Positions 37,241 through 46,422 of a stretch of 64,000 nt of DNA are shown one piece after another (within the stretch, counting starts at the first letter, position 1; each line of letters starts with the position of its first letter). The notes under the pieces are model-generated. The model saw only the letters and a list, made by a program, of their open reading frames with translations. It ran no database searches and was not told where the DNA came from. This DNA is from Spirochaetia bacterium. GTDB taxonomy: Bacteria > Spirochaetota > UBA4802 > UBA5550. The position numbers and the translations under genes are program-made. The stretch is taken from contig VFJS01000016.1 of NCBI GenBank assembly GCA_009885955.1, forward strand, positions 1 to 64,000, in the 5' to 3' direction.

Positions 37241-37702
37241 TTACGGGCTCTCGTAATACCGGTAGCTCAGGTACGAGGCTGCCATGAAGATAATGGGAAC
37301 GGCAATGTTGAGAGAATAGCCGAAGTTAAGTTTGTACGGCGCTTTGGATATCTCCCCTGCAGCGTGCAGATAGATCATCTGGATAAGATATAAAGAGCAG
37401 AGCAGCTCCCTTATCATGAAAGTTATTTTATTATAAAATTTCTGCGTTATAAACATGACAATAACAATTCCAATAAGCTGATGGGCGATCTTGTTGTTAA
37501 TGTAGTAATAGGTCTCAAAGATATAATAACTCGCCACCGGGCGTACTATGGCGAAAAATGCGATACCTGCATTAATGACAATTAGTTTTTCAAAGGGGTT
37601 GAGATCAAGAAACCTGTCCTTGAGGAAGGTGAAGATTTGCACGACCTTGCCAAAAACGTAACTGGCTCCATCAGCCAGAAAATTTAAAATGGAACGTATC
37701 AT
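37241..37702 (-). CDS. Small integral membrane protein, unknown
   Basis: 153 residues with about four transmembrane helices (PFEKLIVINAGIAFFAIVRPVASYYIF; HQLIGIVIVMFITQKFYNKITF; ELLCSLYLIQMIYLHAAG; SLNIAVPIIFMAASYLSY). No domain is recognised and no charged active-site motif stands out. It lies between the putative metallopeptidase and the OmpA-like giant, on the opposite strand to the former. Confidence 0.65.
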   Translation of the reverse strand: MIRSILNFLADGASYVFGKVVQIFTFLKDRFLDLNPFEKLIVINAGIAFFAIVRPVASYYIFETYYYINNKIAHQLIGIVIVMFITQKFYNKITFMIRELLCSLYLIQMIYLHAAGEISKAPYKLNFGYSLNIAVPIIFMAASYLSYRYYESP

Positions 37703-37835
37703 TTTTTTTCCCCTTTGCGCCTTACATTACGGATCGGCGCTTGTTCACTTTTTTTTATGCTGCCGCAGAAATCTATCATTTTTTTAAACAATTTCTATTT
37801 TTGCATTTACTGAATGAGGCATGCCCGGGGCATGT

Positions 37836-40460
37836 TCAATATTCCTTCTGCTGGATAAAAATTTCAATCCTCTCATTTCTCCTCCTGTTATCCTCGCCGG
37901 GCTGCTGAAACAGGGGGCTTGTACTCCCCATGCCGGAGTATGTTATCCTGCTCCTTTCTATTCCCCTGGAAGTAAGAAAGGATACAACCGCTTCAGCCCT
38001 CCTCTCTGAAAGTTCCAGGTTTTTTTCTTCGTTTTCCATCTCCCATGTATGCGATTTTACAATGATATCATAATCATCATATTTTTTCAGGATTTCATGC
38101 AAACGGTTCATAAGCGCCTGGCTTCTTTTCTGAATAGAGGAGTCTCTGAATTCAAAATGGAGTGTGCTCAGAGTAATTTTATAGCCTTTATATACTGGCG
38201 CTAGAAGGAGGCCGGTCATTATTGATGCGCTGTCGGATATTCCGGAATTTCCGGCATTGTCTTCTGCCTCAATCCGTATGGAATAATCGATGGCTGACTC
38301 CGGTTCTTCGCTGCCGGAACCCAGGCCGTTCCATATAATTTCCCCAGGTATGGCGCCTTTACCGGAGAATGTCTTAAAAAGCCTGCCGGAATGGGTGAAG
38401 ACAGCCAGGAGCCAGTTTTTGATGCCGGTTTTTTTACTGCAGAGAGTTTTGATTACTAGAAGGTTTTCATTATTGCCGCTGCCTGGAGAAAATACCAGGG
38501 GCAAGGGGGTTATGTTCAGCACAGGAGGGGTGCTGTCGAAAATTACCGGACTTTCCATACCCGTAATGGTAATGCCGTTTTCATATTCAGCCTGCAGCCT
38601 GAAATTATACATTCCGTCGGCCGGCATGCTTCCGGAAGGGCCCCGGCATTCCCATGCAATCTCTTTGGGGATGCTCTCCGATCCCTTGAAAATTCCGGTT
38701 ATGCTGTTTTTGTATGCCATTGTTATATTCCAGGATTTAAGCCCGTTCAGGCGGTTCAGAACCGGGAAAAGTTTCAGTTTTTTACCTGCGAGGCAGGAGT
38801 GGAAGGGCGATTCAAATTTAATATCAGCGTAGTTGACTGTACCCGACATAGTCACATCGTAGATGGAATCACTGGAGCTGTTTCCGCTCCTGTCGGAACA
38901 CTCTGCGGTGTACCGGTACCTGCCGAGGGGGAGTTCCTTCCCGTCCATGTCTCTCCCGTCCCATTGAACCATTGCAGGCACGTCTTTTCCGGCCCAGTGA
39001 TATTTTTTCACCTCCCTTCCCCTGTTGTCATGAAATGAGCCTGAACAGGTGTCGCCGGCCGCTGTTTTTACTGCCTGTTCTATTGATTCGACCATGAGAC
39101 TATCTTTGTCTCCTGTTCCGGCAGAGGGCACCTTTTTTAACATGACCTTCGGAGGGTCATTGTCCACGATGAGTTCACCCTTTTTCTGTACGGAGATGTT
39201 ATTCCATTCATTCCATATATGGAATGAATAGTAATAATGTCCGTCAGGGACAATTCTCCCCTTATCGTCCCTCCCGTCCCAGATGATATAATCAGGGATG
39301 TACATGGATTCGGATTTTGATAGGAACCGGTTTACGAGTACTGCAAGGTCCGGTTTTTTATTATCCGGGGCCAGCCTTATGAATACCCTGACTACTTTCC
39401 CGGCAGAATCGGTTATGGTAAGCCGCCATCCTTTTATTTCACTCCTGTCCCGGGCATCGAGCCTTATCCGTACAAAGTCGTCAATACCGTCGTCATTGGG
39501 GGATATATACATCCTGTCTGGAGAAACGGCTGCCGACGGTATTGTCCTGCCGGTGCCGGAGAAGAGACCGGTGAGTCCCGCATAGTGGAGATAGTTTTTG
39601 TTTTTAAACAGCATGATGGAATAGTCCGCTGATCCCCAAAAGGTGTCATTTGAGTATTTCAGGCCCAGACCGAAGGTGAGGCCCCGGTGTTCATTTGTAG
39701 TCCCGCCCATGGCGCCCATCCTCATCAACAGGGTATTCATGATATCAAATTCAATGCCCGCTTTAGCCGGGAATACCCTGTACCTTGCTGCAAAGGAATA
39801 GTCGTTGTAGAAAGCTGCAGAGAATCCCTCCCTTTTGTAAAAATGAAAGTTATATCCCAATCCTGCTCCGTTGAAGTTGATGTCATCTCTCTCTTTGCCC
39901 GCAGGGATGCCCAGGTTTATTAAAAGTCCAATGGCAGGGCTGAAAAGGCCGAAGCCGTCACCCCGGGAGGAGTACATGAAACGGTAGATGCCTCCCAATG
40001 CTGCGCCTGCATAATAATTTATATTATCTGAATCAGAGTAGTATGATTTTATCGAGAATCCAAGCTTAAGAGATTCGGTGAAGTCCCTGCCCCAGCCCAT
40101 GTTGATTCCTGTCATATGGCCCGGTCCGGGATCCCCGGGGAAGATGATGGTCTTCAGCGAGGCGCCGAATATCCCGTATGATGTGGCCATGCCAATGGAC
40201 AGGGAAGGGTTGTAGAATTCCCTGTTCCCCGGCACAGTTCCGTACTGAAGGCCAAAGGCAGAATCCCTCACGCCCCACAGGGATGCCGGATTTTTTGAAA
40301 ATGAGTCAATGCCCGGGGATGATAATCCTGTACCGCCTCTCCCCAGGGATGCAGGGGAGTCATCGATGAAAAATATTGCCCGGTCCCGGTAATCTGACGG
40401 GAATGAAGATTTACCAGCCATCAGGAGGAATGTTACGGTAATAAAAATGTATTTTATCAT
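37836..40460 (-). CDS. OmpA-like outer-membrane protein with barrel and FlgD-like repeats
   Basis: 874 residues. A signal peptide (FITVTFLLMAGKSSFPSD) is followed by an N-terminal region of about 300 residues with PorV/PorQ-like strands (LGRGGTGLSSPGIDSFSKNPASLWG; SLSIGMATSYGIFGASLKT; LGFSIKSYYSD). Then SPNDDGIDDFVRI starts three FlgD-like Ig modules of the type W-D-G-R-D-x-x-G-x-x-(V/L)-P-x-G-x-Y-x-Y. Residues about 760-874 are an OmpA/MotB peptidoglycan-binding domain: HFEFRDSSIQ, YDIIVKSHTWEMENEEKNLELSERRAEAV, SRGIERSRITYSGMGSTSP and RRRNERIEIFI. It probably ties the outer membrane to the wall. Confidence 0.85.
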   Translation of the reverse strand: MIKYIFITVTFLLMAGKSSFPSDYRDRAIFFIDDSPASLGRGGTGLSSPGIDSFSKNPASLWGVRDSAFGLQYGTVPGNREFYNPSLSIGMATSYGIFGASLKTIIFPGDPGPGHMTGINMGWGRDFTESLKLGFSIKSYYSDSDNINYYAGAALGGIYRFMYSSRGDGFGLFSPAIGLLINLGIPAGKERDDINFNGAGLGYNFHFYKREGFSAAFYNDYSFAARYRVFPAKAGIEFDIMNTLLMRMGAMGGTTNEHRGLTFGLGLKYSNDTFWGSADYSIMLFKNKNYLHYAGLTGLFSGTGRTIPSAAVSPDRMYISPNDDGIDDFVRIRLDARDRSEIKGWRLTITDSAGKVVRVFIRLAPDNKKPDLAVLVNRFLSKSESMYIPDYIIWDGRDDKGRIVPDGHYYYSFHIWNEWNNISVQKKGELIVDNDPPKVMLKKVPSAGTGDKDSLMVESIEQAVKTAAGDTCSGSFHDNRGREVKKYHWAGKDVPAMVQWDGRDMDGKELPLGRYRYTAECSDRSGNSSSDSIYDVTMSGTVNYADIKFESPFHSCLAGKKLKLFPVLNRLNGLKSWNITMAYKNSITGIFKGSESIPKEIAWECRGPSGSMPADGMYNFRLQAEYENGITITGMESPVIFDSTPPVLNITPLPLVFSPGSGNNENLLVIKTLCSKKTGIKNWLLAVFTHSGRLFKTFSGKGAIPGEIIWNGLGSGSEEPESAIDYSIRIEAEDNAGNSGISDSASIMTGLLLAPVYKGYKITLSTLHFEFRDSSIQKRSQALMNRLHEILKKYDDYDIIVKSHTWEMENEEKNLELSERRAEAVVSFLTSRGIERSRITYSGMGSTSPLFQQPGEDNRRRNERIEIFIQQKEY

Positions 40461-40520
40461 TTTAGGATTTTTTTGTAAAATATTGGGAAAACATTATAAT
40501 TTTTTTATCCCCGAATAGCA

Positions 40521-40656
40521 TGCCCTCACCCGCGCTCTGCGCACCCTCTCCCTGTAGGGCGAGGGTTTTTTATATAGAACAAGGGGCTTAAGCCCCTTGT
40601 TCTTGAACACTATCACCCCTCTCCCTATTGCGGGAGAGGGGTCGGGGGTGAGGGCA
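40521..40656. repeat. Dispersed palindromic element, family C (complete copy)
   Basis: The ends TGCCCTCACCC (40521-40531) and GGGTGAGGGCA (40646-40656) are perfect inverted repeats. At 40577-40602 a 26-base perfect palindrome centred on GCTTAAGC lies in the middle. CCCTCTCCCT and AGGGAGAGGGG-type hairpins flank it. A second long copy is at 50376-50570, with 54172-54215 and 44401-44445 as fragments. It has no coding content and sits between the OmpA-like gene and the methyltransferase gene. Confidence 0.85.
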
Positions 40657-40685
40657 TTTTCTTTTTTATATCAGACGGTTCCAGT

Positions 40686-41411
40686 TTATTTTTTCCATAC
40701 GTACATGACAATGCTTTTCGGAAAGAACCAGTCGAAAAAATTCTCTACCCTGGACATGAACCTGGAGGAGATGCTCAGAGCAAGAAATGTATGGTATGCC
40801 CTTGAGAGAGGGTGATCTTCCCTGTGCAGGCCGGCAACGCACCGCATGGCCCACCACGGGGTATGGAGCGAGTGCTTAAAACCGATGTGATAAATTTCAA
40901 GGCCCGAACTGCGGATTATTTTTGCGAGCCTTTTCGGAAGATATTTCCGCACATGCCCGCCGGGGGTTGAGAAGTACTCCCAGGTGAGGGCATTGTAAAG
41001 GGCTTCAGAGAAAAATGTGGGGACCGTGATGGCCATGGTCCCTTTTCTTCTTAAAACGCGGGCCAGCTCCATGCACGCACTGGAGTCGTCGCTGACATGC
41101 TCAAGAACCTCGGAGCAGATGATGTTGTCAAAGGTTTCATCTTTAAACGGAAGGTTCAGGGCGTCTCCCTTGTGTACGAGGAATTCAGAGCCTTCATAAT
41201 TTTTATCGGTATATTTAAGGGTATTGAGAAAGAACCTGGTCTTTAAAAGCGAATCCATGTCGATGTCCATGCACATGACCGAAGCGCCCCTGTTGATGAA
41301 CTCCAGGGAATGCCTTCCATGGCCGCAGCCGGCATCAAGGGCGGCGTTCCCGGGCTTAACTGAAAGCATGTCAAATTCCACGGTAAGCACTGATTGCCTC
41401 CCAGTAGACAT
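40686..41411 (-). CDS. Class I SAM-dependent methyltransferase
   Basis: 241 residues. Motif I is AALDAGCGHGRHSLEFINRG, with the acidic residue in CMDIDMDSLL, and KGDALNLPFKDETFDNIICSEVLEHVSDD is the classic UbiE-like central block. The C-terminal part is a small insertion typical of glycan or lipid methyltransferases. It overlaps the upstream glycosyltransferase gene by 41 bases; an internal ATG at 41369 is an alternative. The location suggests methylation of a glycan or lipid made by the two glycosyltransferases, but the substrate is unknown. Confidence 0.85.
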   Translation of the reverse strand: MSTGRQSVLTVEFDMLSVKPGNAALDAGCGHGRHSLEFINRGASVMCMDIDMDSLLKTRFFLNTLKYTDKNYEGSEFLVHKGDALNLPFKDETFDNIICSEVLEHVSDDSSACMELARVLRRKGTMAITVPTFFSEALYNALTWEYFSTPGGHVRKYLPKRLAKIIRSSGLEIYHIGFKHSLHTPWWAMRCVAGLHREDHPLSRAYHTFLALSISSRFMSRVENFFDWFFPKSIVMYVWKK

Positions 41412-42615
41412 CCATCATCATCCTGCCCGCCTTTTCCCAGGTGAAATTTTTCAGTATATGTTCCCTGGCCGCCTTTCCCATTTTTTCCCGCGCCCGCGGG
41501 TTATCCATGAGGTAGTCGATTCCTGCAGCTATCGCGCCGGCGTCCCGTGCAGGTACGATATATGCTGTTTTCATATGTTCCCCGGCAACTTCGGGAAGCG
41601 CCCCGCCATCGGCGGAGATGAGCGGGAGGCCGCAGGCCATGGCTTCAGCAGCGGGGAAACCGAAGCCTTCGTATATGGAAGGGGAAAGGGCTATTTCGCT
41701 TTCGGAGTAGAGGCTGTTGAGCCTCTCCACCGGTATTTTGCCGGTAAATGTCACCCGCCCGTTTACCCCGAACTTCTCGATCATCTGGGGGATAAGGCTC
41801 CGGGCCGGTGTGCCGCCGTCAACGATGGTAAGGGCTGCACGGTTTTTTATCATGCCCAGGGCCTTGATGAGGTAGATGACCCCTTTTTTCCTGTCCTCCA
41901 CGTTCCCTACGAAGATAAGGCTGTTTTTCTTTTTTTTCACCGAGGGCATGGGCCTGAATATCCCGGGATCGAGGCCGTTGTAGACCACCCGTATTTTTTC
42001 CATGGGTACATTGAAGGCCTTGTTAATCTCCTTTGCCGAGTCATGGGATACGGTGACAATCATGTCCATCCTGTTTGATACAATCTTCTGCATGACCAGC
42101 GGATAGTAGAGTATCCTTTTTATCTTCAAATAAAAATCCGACGGGTATTCGAACCAGGTGGAGCGGTCTATGGAAAGGGGGTGATGAATCGTTGAAATAA
42201 ACGGTATGCCCAGGCTTTTTATCATGAGGAACCCGTAGCCCAGGCACTGGTTGTCATGAAGTATATCGAATTTGTATTTTTTTACCAGTTCCCTTAATTT
42301 TATAAAGGCCCGGAAAGAGAAGGCCTCAATTTCAGGGAATATACCGAATTTTGAAGAGAGGAATTCATAAAAGTTCAGCGGGGATAGGGAGGCAAAGGGT
42401 TTTTCCGGATTGATAAAGTCTGATGCGTTATTGAAATAGTTCTGGTTCTCGATTTTGTGAATAATCAGCCCTTCAACTTCATCGGGGTAGGGGGGGCCCA
42501 CGATGAGATGGACCTCATGGCCCATTTTTATCAACTCCCTGGCAATATAGTAGACATAGATCCCCTGGCCGCCGCAATAGGGGTTGCCTCTGTAGCTCAA
42601 AAGACAGATCCTCAT
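41371..42615 (-). CDS. GT4-family glycosyltransferase
   Basis: The frame begins at 42684, but the ATG at 42615 has AGGAAA upstream and overlaps the previous stop by four bases (ATGA). About 414 residues with the GT-B fold: N-terminal YRGNPYCGGQGIYVYY (the glycine-rich donor-side loop), LIFVGNVEDRKKGVIYLIKAL in the middle, and the C-terminal sugar-nucleotide block PSIYEGFGFPAAEAMACGLPLI with the E-x7-E motif. It transfers a sugar, probably retaining its anomeric form. Its closest visible relative is the adjacent gene at 42612-43853. Confidence 0.88.
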   Translation of the reverse strand: MRICLLSYRGNPYCGGQGIYVYYIARELIKMGHEVHLIVGPPYPDEVEGLIIHKIENQNYFNNASDFINPEKPFASLSPLNFYEFLSSKFGIFPEIEAFSFRAFIKLRELVKKYKFDILHDNQCLGYGFLMIKSLGIPFISTIHHPLSIDRSTWFEYPSDFYLKIKRILYYPLVMQKIVSNRMDMIVTVSHDSAKEINKAFNVPMEKIRVVYNGLDPGIFRPMPSVKKKKNSLIFVGNVEDRKKGVIYLIKALGMIKNRAALTIVDGGTPARSLIPQMIEKFGVNGRVTFTGKIPVERLNSLYSESEIALSPSIYEGFGFPAAEAMACGLPLISADGGALPEVAGEHMKTAYIVPARDAGAIAAGIDYLMDNPRAREKMGKAAREHILKNFTWEKAGRMMMDVYWEAISAYRGI

Positions 42616-43853
42616 GATTTTTTCCTGAAATTTTTCAGAACATCCTCGTATACCTTGATGGTATTTGCCGCTGCAACGGTCCATGAGAAGTTTTTTTCTA
42701 CCCGCGACCTGCCGGCGATTCCCATACGTTTCATCATATCCCTGTTTTTCATAAGCAGCTCCATGGCAGATTTCAGCTCCCCCGGGTTTTTCATCGGGAC
42801 TACAATCCCGCAGTCCCGGTCCACCACCTCACAGAGGGCCCCGGCATCGGTGACAACAACCGGGGTGCCGCACGCCATGGCTTCCACTGCCGGAAGGCCG
42901 AACCCTTCAAAAAGGGAGGGCATGACCAGGAGCGCCGCCCGGCTGTAGAGGGAGAGGAGTTTTTTGTGCCCCACTTTTCCCGTGAATTCCACCCTGTCAT
43001 GGAGTTTCAGCCTGTCAATTAATTTTGTTGCCGTAAGCTTGAGGGGCGGGCCTTCATCCACAATCGTGAGCCTTACATTTTCGGGCAACATCCTGAGCGC
43101 TTCTAGGAGATATATCAACCCCTTTTTCTGATCCTCTGTGTTTCCGACAAAGAGGATGGAATTCTCATCCCGTTCCTCGCCGGTGTTGCGGAACATTCCG
43201 GTGTCGATGCCGTTATATACCACGCTGATTTTGTCAGCCGCCAGGGAATAGGCCCTGCCCAGCTCTGCCACTCCCCCCTTGAAGGAGGTTATGACCCTGT
43301 CGAGCCTGTTTATCACCATCTTCTGCATCACGAGGGGATAGAAGAGAACAGTGGTGATATCCTGCCACAGGGTGGAGTTTGCCCCGATGTCTGCTTCCCT
43401 GTCTTTTGTAAGAGGGTGGTGTATGGTCGATATAACGGGTATTCCGAATCCCTTCATTGGAAGGTTTCCCCAGCCCAGGGTGTTGATATCATGAATGAGG
43501 TGGAACCCTTTTTTTTCCACAAGTTTTTTCATTAAGGAAAAGGCCCTCATGCTGAAGGTCTCCATTTCAGGGAAGACGTGGGCCCGGGTAAGGAGGTAGT
43601 CGATAAAGTTCCACGGGGAAAAGATGCGCAGGAGCTTCTCCTCTGAAAAATCCTTTGTCTTCACTGCCCATATGTTCAGGTTCTCCAGCTTGTGGACGCA
43701 GGCCCATTCGTCTACGGGGTCAGGGTAGGGAGGGCCCACTATGACGTCGATCCCGATACCGGACCCGGCAAGTTCCTTTGAAAGATGATAGAGATACACC
43801 CCCTGGCCGCCGCAGTAGGGATTTCCCCTGTAGAGTAAAAAAACAATATTCAT
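42612..43853 (-). CDS. GT4-family glycosyltransferase (paralogue)
   Basis: 413 residues, with the same plan as its downstream neighbour. The N-terminus is LLYRGNPYCGGQGVYLYHLSKEL, close to the neighbour's LLSYRGNPYCGGQGIYVYYIARE. SILFVGNTEDQKKGLIYLLEAL and PSLFEGFGLPAVEAMACGTPVVV (E-x7-E) mark the donor site. It is the upstream gene of a three-gene unit with the second glycosyltransferase and the methyltransferase. The pair most likely arose by tandem duplication. It may build a cell-surface glycan or glycolipid. Confidence 0.88.
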   Translation of the reverse strand: MNIVFLLYRGNPYCGGQGVYLYHLSKELAGSGIGIDVIVGPPYPDPVDEWACVHKLENLNIWAVKTKDFSEEKLLRIFSPWNFIDYLLTRAHVFPEMETFSMRAFSLMKKLVEKKGFHLIHDINTLGWGNLPMKGFGIPVISTIHHPLTKDREADIGANSTLWQDITTVLFYPLVMQKMVINRLDRVITSFKGGVAELGRAYSLAADKISVVYNGIDTGMFRNTGEERDENSILFVGNTEDQKKGLIYLLEALRMLPENVRLTIVDEGPPLKLTATKLIDRLKLHDRVEFTGKVGHKKLLSLYSRAALLVMPSLFEGFGLPAVEAMACGTPVVVTDAGALCEVVDRDCGIVVPMKNPGELKSAMELLMKNRDMMKRMGIAGRSRVEKNFSWTVAAANTIKVYEDVLKNFRKKS

Positions 43854-43910
43854 CCTGGATTTTTATACGAGTATATATGATGAAGCCCGCATTTTTCAGG
43901 CCCCTCGATC

Positions 43911-44384
43911 CTATTTTTTATGTCCGATTGTAGACCTGGCAGAGATAATGGCAATCCCCACCCAGAAAACAGCGCCAAGTATAACCAGGGTTATGAGGGT
44001 TGATGGGACCGCAAGGGACCAGAAATTCCTTGTATATATGCCGTAAACCAGAATTACAGCCAGGGAGATGGATGCAAGGCAGAGGATCAGGGCCTTTACC
44101 CTGGAATGGCTTTTTTTCACAGAGAGTTCGGGCATGGGCTGCACCACCTTTATTGTTAATATTGTCCATCCGATCCAGAATCCGGTGGAAATGACGGCCA
44201 GGGAGACTGCCATGACCGGGATGGATAGGGCGGCATATGCCGCATTGTCAAGATCGTTTAAGGATATGGAAGATATGTCTTTTCCTGAGCTACCGGCGCC
44301 GGTGTATATTGCATAAAAATAGAGAATCCCTGCAGATGCCGAGATCAGTACAGCAATAGATCCCCAGATTTTTCCCCTTGGCAT
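43911..44384 (-). CDS. Integral membrane protein, unknown
   Basis: 157 residues, four transmembrane segments (WGSIAVLISASAGILYFYAIY; AYAALSIPVMAVSLAVISTGFWIGWTILTI; ALILCLASISLAVILVYGIYT; AVPSTLITLVILGAVFWVGIAIISA). The loop between helices 2 and 3 has a basic stretch. No family is recognised. It is upstream of the glycosyltransferase cluster on the same strand, 57 bases away, so it may share a transcript. Confidence 0.65.
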   Translation of the reverse strand: MPRGKIWGSIAVLISASAGILYFYAIYTGAGSSGKDISSISLNDLDNAAYAALSIPVMAVSLAVISTGFWIGWTILTIKVVQPMPELSVKKSHSRVKALILCLASISLAVILVYGIYTRNFWSLAVPSTLITLVILGAVFWVGIAIISARSTIGHKK

Positions 44385-44400
44385 GAATTGATATCCTTAA

Positions 44401-44445
44401 TGCCCTCACCCGCCCCTCGGCTTTGCCCGGGGAACGTGTAGGTGT
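44401..44445. repeat. Family C element fragment
   Basis: Begins TGCCCTCACCCGC, identical to the family C left end, continues through a short GC-rich stretch and then changes to AT-rich sequence; the palindrome and right end are missing. Confidence 0.65.
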
Positions 44446-44584
44446 AATTAAATTTTTTATTTCCATCAAAATTAATAATTAATTTTTCCCATACAATTGT
44501 CAACATTTTATTCTTTGACAGAAGGGGCGGGGTAAAATATTATGTAATAATGAATTCATAACTGCTCAACGAGGAAAAAAAATT

Positions 44585-44737
44585 GCTCACGGATCAGCAC
44601 GGATTTACACTGATGAATCTGGAATTAGAAGAAAGATGAATGATATAATCAAATATTATAATGATGAATATTCTTATTATCTGATGTACCTGGAAAAAAT
44701 ATAAAAAATCCGTGATTATCCTTGTTTATCCGTGAGC
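44585..44737. repeat. Dispersed inverted-repeat element, family B
   Basis: The left arm starts GCTCACGGATCAGCACGG, and the right end reads CCGTGATTATCC...TTATCCGTGAGC, the inverted version. About 150 bases long with an AT-rich centre. It lies just before pth, and its right end is within 40 bases of the pth start, so it may include the 5' leader. Confidence 0.8.
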
Positions 44738-44774
44738 AAATATTCATTGCAGTGTATTTACGCAGGATTAATTG

Positions 44775-45332
44775 ATGAAAATAATCGCATGCCTGGGGAA
44801 TCCTGGGACTAAATATTCGAGGACGAGGCATAATATAGGTTATATCATCGGCGTGAGTTTCGCCAGGTCCCTTGACCTTTCCCCGGGAAAGAGGATGTTC
44901 CTGTCTGAATGCGCCGCGGGCAGGCTCGACGGGACTGACTTCATGATGATTTTTCCCCAGACGTTCATGAACGACAGCGGTACAGCCGTTGCCCAGGCCC
45001 TGAACTACTACAGGGAGGACCCCTGGAATCTCATTGTGATCCATGACGAGATTGAGCTCCCATTCGGAAAATTCGACACACGGTTCAGCGGTGGGCACAG
45101 GGGCCATAACGGCCTCAGGTCCATTGTGGAGAAGACAGGGACGCGGGACTTTCACAGGCTCAGGTACGGTGTGGGCCGGCCGGAAAATACCGCGTTATCC
45201 GTGGCTGACCATGTCCTTTCCGATTTCCGGGAAGATGAGTTCGCCGGTATCAGCAGCCATATGGCTGAACTCCATGAAATTATCAGGTCCCTTGTTAAAC
45301 TCGAGAAGGAAGCTGAAAAAGATGAAAATTAA
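44775..45332 (+). CDS. pth: Peptidyl-tRNA hydrolase
   Basis: Pth releases tRNA from peptidyl-tRNA that drops off ribosomes. 185 residues from the ATG at 44775 (AGGA nine bases upstream); a TTG three bases earlier is not needed. The family motifs are in place: CLGNPGTKYSRTRHNIGY with the catalytic His, FPQTFMNDSG, VIHDEIELPFGK with the Asp, and GGHRGHNGLRSI. YGVGRP follows. The downstream gene starts 58 bases later. Confidence 0.96.
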   Translation: MKIIACLGNPGTKYSRTRHNIGYIIGVSFARSLDLSPGKRMFLSECAAGRLDGTDFMMIFPQTFMNDSGTAVAQALNYYREDPWNLIVIHDEIELPFGKFDTRFSGGHRGHNGLRSIVEKTGTRDFHRLRYGVGRPENTALSVADHVLSDFREDEFAGISSHMAELHEIIRSLVKLEKEAEKDEN

Positions 45333-45390
45333 GTTGTTGATTTTCCATTCGAATGTTTTAGAATGTGTCTGACTCAGGAGGTCACAGAGA

Positions 45391-46008
45391 ATGAAATTTT
45401 TATTGTCGCTCATAGCAGGTGTGGGGATTTTCATGGTCCTCAGGGTGGTGCTTCAGGGGATTTTTCCCGGTTTCGCCCCGGTCATGCTGGCAGTACTTTG
45501 CGGTACAGTTGGTTTTATCATAGCCCGCCGCTTTCTCAAGCCCATTTTTGATAAGAAAGAGAGCAGCGGGACAGTCGCTGACTCCACTCCGGCAGGCCAG
45601 CAGGCTGCCAAAGCCGTGGATGAGGGAATGAAGGTGATCATGCGCATGAGGAACCAGACCAGGATGGTGCCCAACAACGATGCTGCGAAAAAAATTCAGG
45701 ACATCTGCAAGGTGGGAGTGGAGATTTTCGAGGACGTAAAGAAAAATCCCAAGGATTTAAAGAAGATAAAGACCTTCACCAATTATTATCTCGATTCCAC
45801 TGAGAAGATAGTCAACCAGTACGTTGAGCTTTCAGCCAAGAGGGAAAAGACCCCGGAAATCCTGAGCTCCATTGAGAAGGTGGAGGCCCTCCTCGACCAG
45901 ATAAAGGTCACCTTTGACAAGCAGCTTACAAGCCTCCTTGCCGATGACCTGCTTAATCTTGATGTTGAGCTTTCAGTATTAAAGAAGACCATGAAGTACG
46001 AGGGGTAG
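45391..46008 (+). CDS. XpaC-like membrane protein
   Basis: 205 residues. Two N-terminal transmembrane helices (FLLSLIAGVGIFMVLRVVL; VMLAVLCGTVGFIIARRFL) are followed by a long helical cytoplasmic domain. This contains VIMRMRNQTRMVPNNDAAKKIQDICKVGVEIFEDVKKNP and TFTNYYLDSTEKIVNQYVEL. The order and the spacing resemble the 5-bromo-4-chloroindolyl phosphate hydrolysis protein (XpaC) family. The biochemical role of that family is not clear. It starts 58 bases after pth. Confidence 0.65.
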   Translation: MKFLLSLIAGVGIFMVLRVVLQGIFPGFAPVMLAVLCGTVGFIIARRFLKPIFDKKESSGTVADSTPAGQQAAKAVDEGMKVIMRMRNQTRMVPNNDAAKKIQDICKVGVEIFEDVKKNPKDLKKIKTFTNYYLDSTEKIVNQYVELSAKREKTPEILSSIEKVEALLDQIKVTFDKQLTSLLADDLLNLDVELSVLKKTMKYEG

Positions 46009-46017
46009 GGTTTAGTT

Positions 46018-46422
46018 TTACATATCTATAACTTGTAAAGATGTATTGTCAGCCATTATCGAAAAATCCCTGTCTTTGTGAAGAACGGGCACTTTATAAT
46101 AAATTGCTAAAAATGCGATAATACAATCGTTGCTTTTTCTTACAGTAATGCCTTTTTTTCTCATTGTTCTATATATATCAGCTGATCCAATTGCCAGATC
46201 AATTGGATCGTATTCAAGAATCGGGAAGTCAGTAAGCAATTTTAAAGCAATATTGTAGTCTCTATCCTTTATGAATCCCTGTAAGATTTCCTGTAAAATA
46301 ATTGGACATATGAATACGGGGAAATCTGATTCAATATAGCCCGTTAATATTTTGACTCCTTTATTTTCAATACCATTGAAAAAATCAATCCAGACCGAGG
46401 TATCCACGATCACACCTTTCAT
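46018..46422 (-). CDS. vapC: PIN-domain toxin VapC
   Basis: VapC toxins are Mg-dependent RNases, often cutting tRNA. 134 residues with the PIN acidic residues: Asp7 in VIVDTSVWIDFF, Glu in ILQEILQGF, Asp in VRKSNDCIIAFLA and Asp in LHKDRDFSIMA. The start overlaps the vapB stop by four bases. Both genes look intact, unlike other toxin-antitoxin pairs in this window. Confidence 0.93.
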   Translation of the reverse strand: MKGVIVDTSVWIDFFNGIENKGVKILTGYIESDFPVFICPIILQEILQGFIKDRDYNIALKLLTDFPILEYDPIDLAIGSADIYRTMRKKGITVRKSNDCIIAFLAIYYKVPVLHKDRDFSIMADNTSLQVIDM

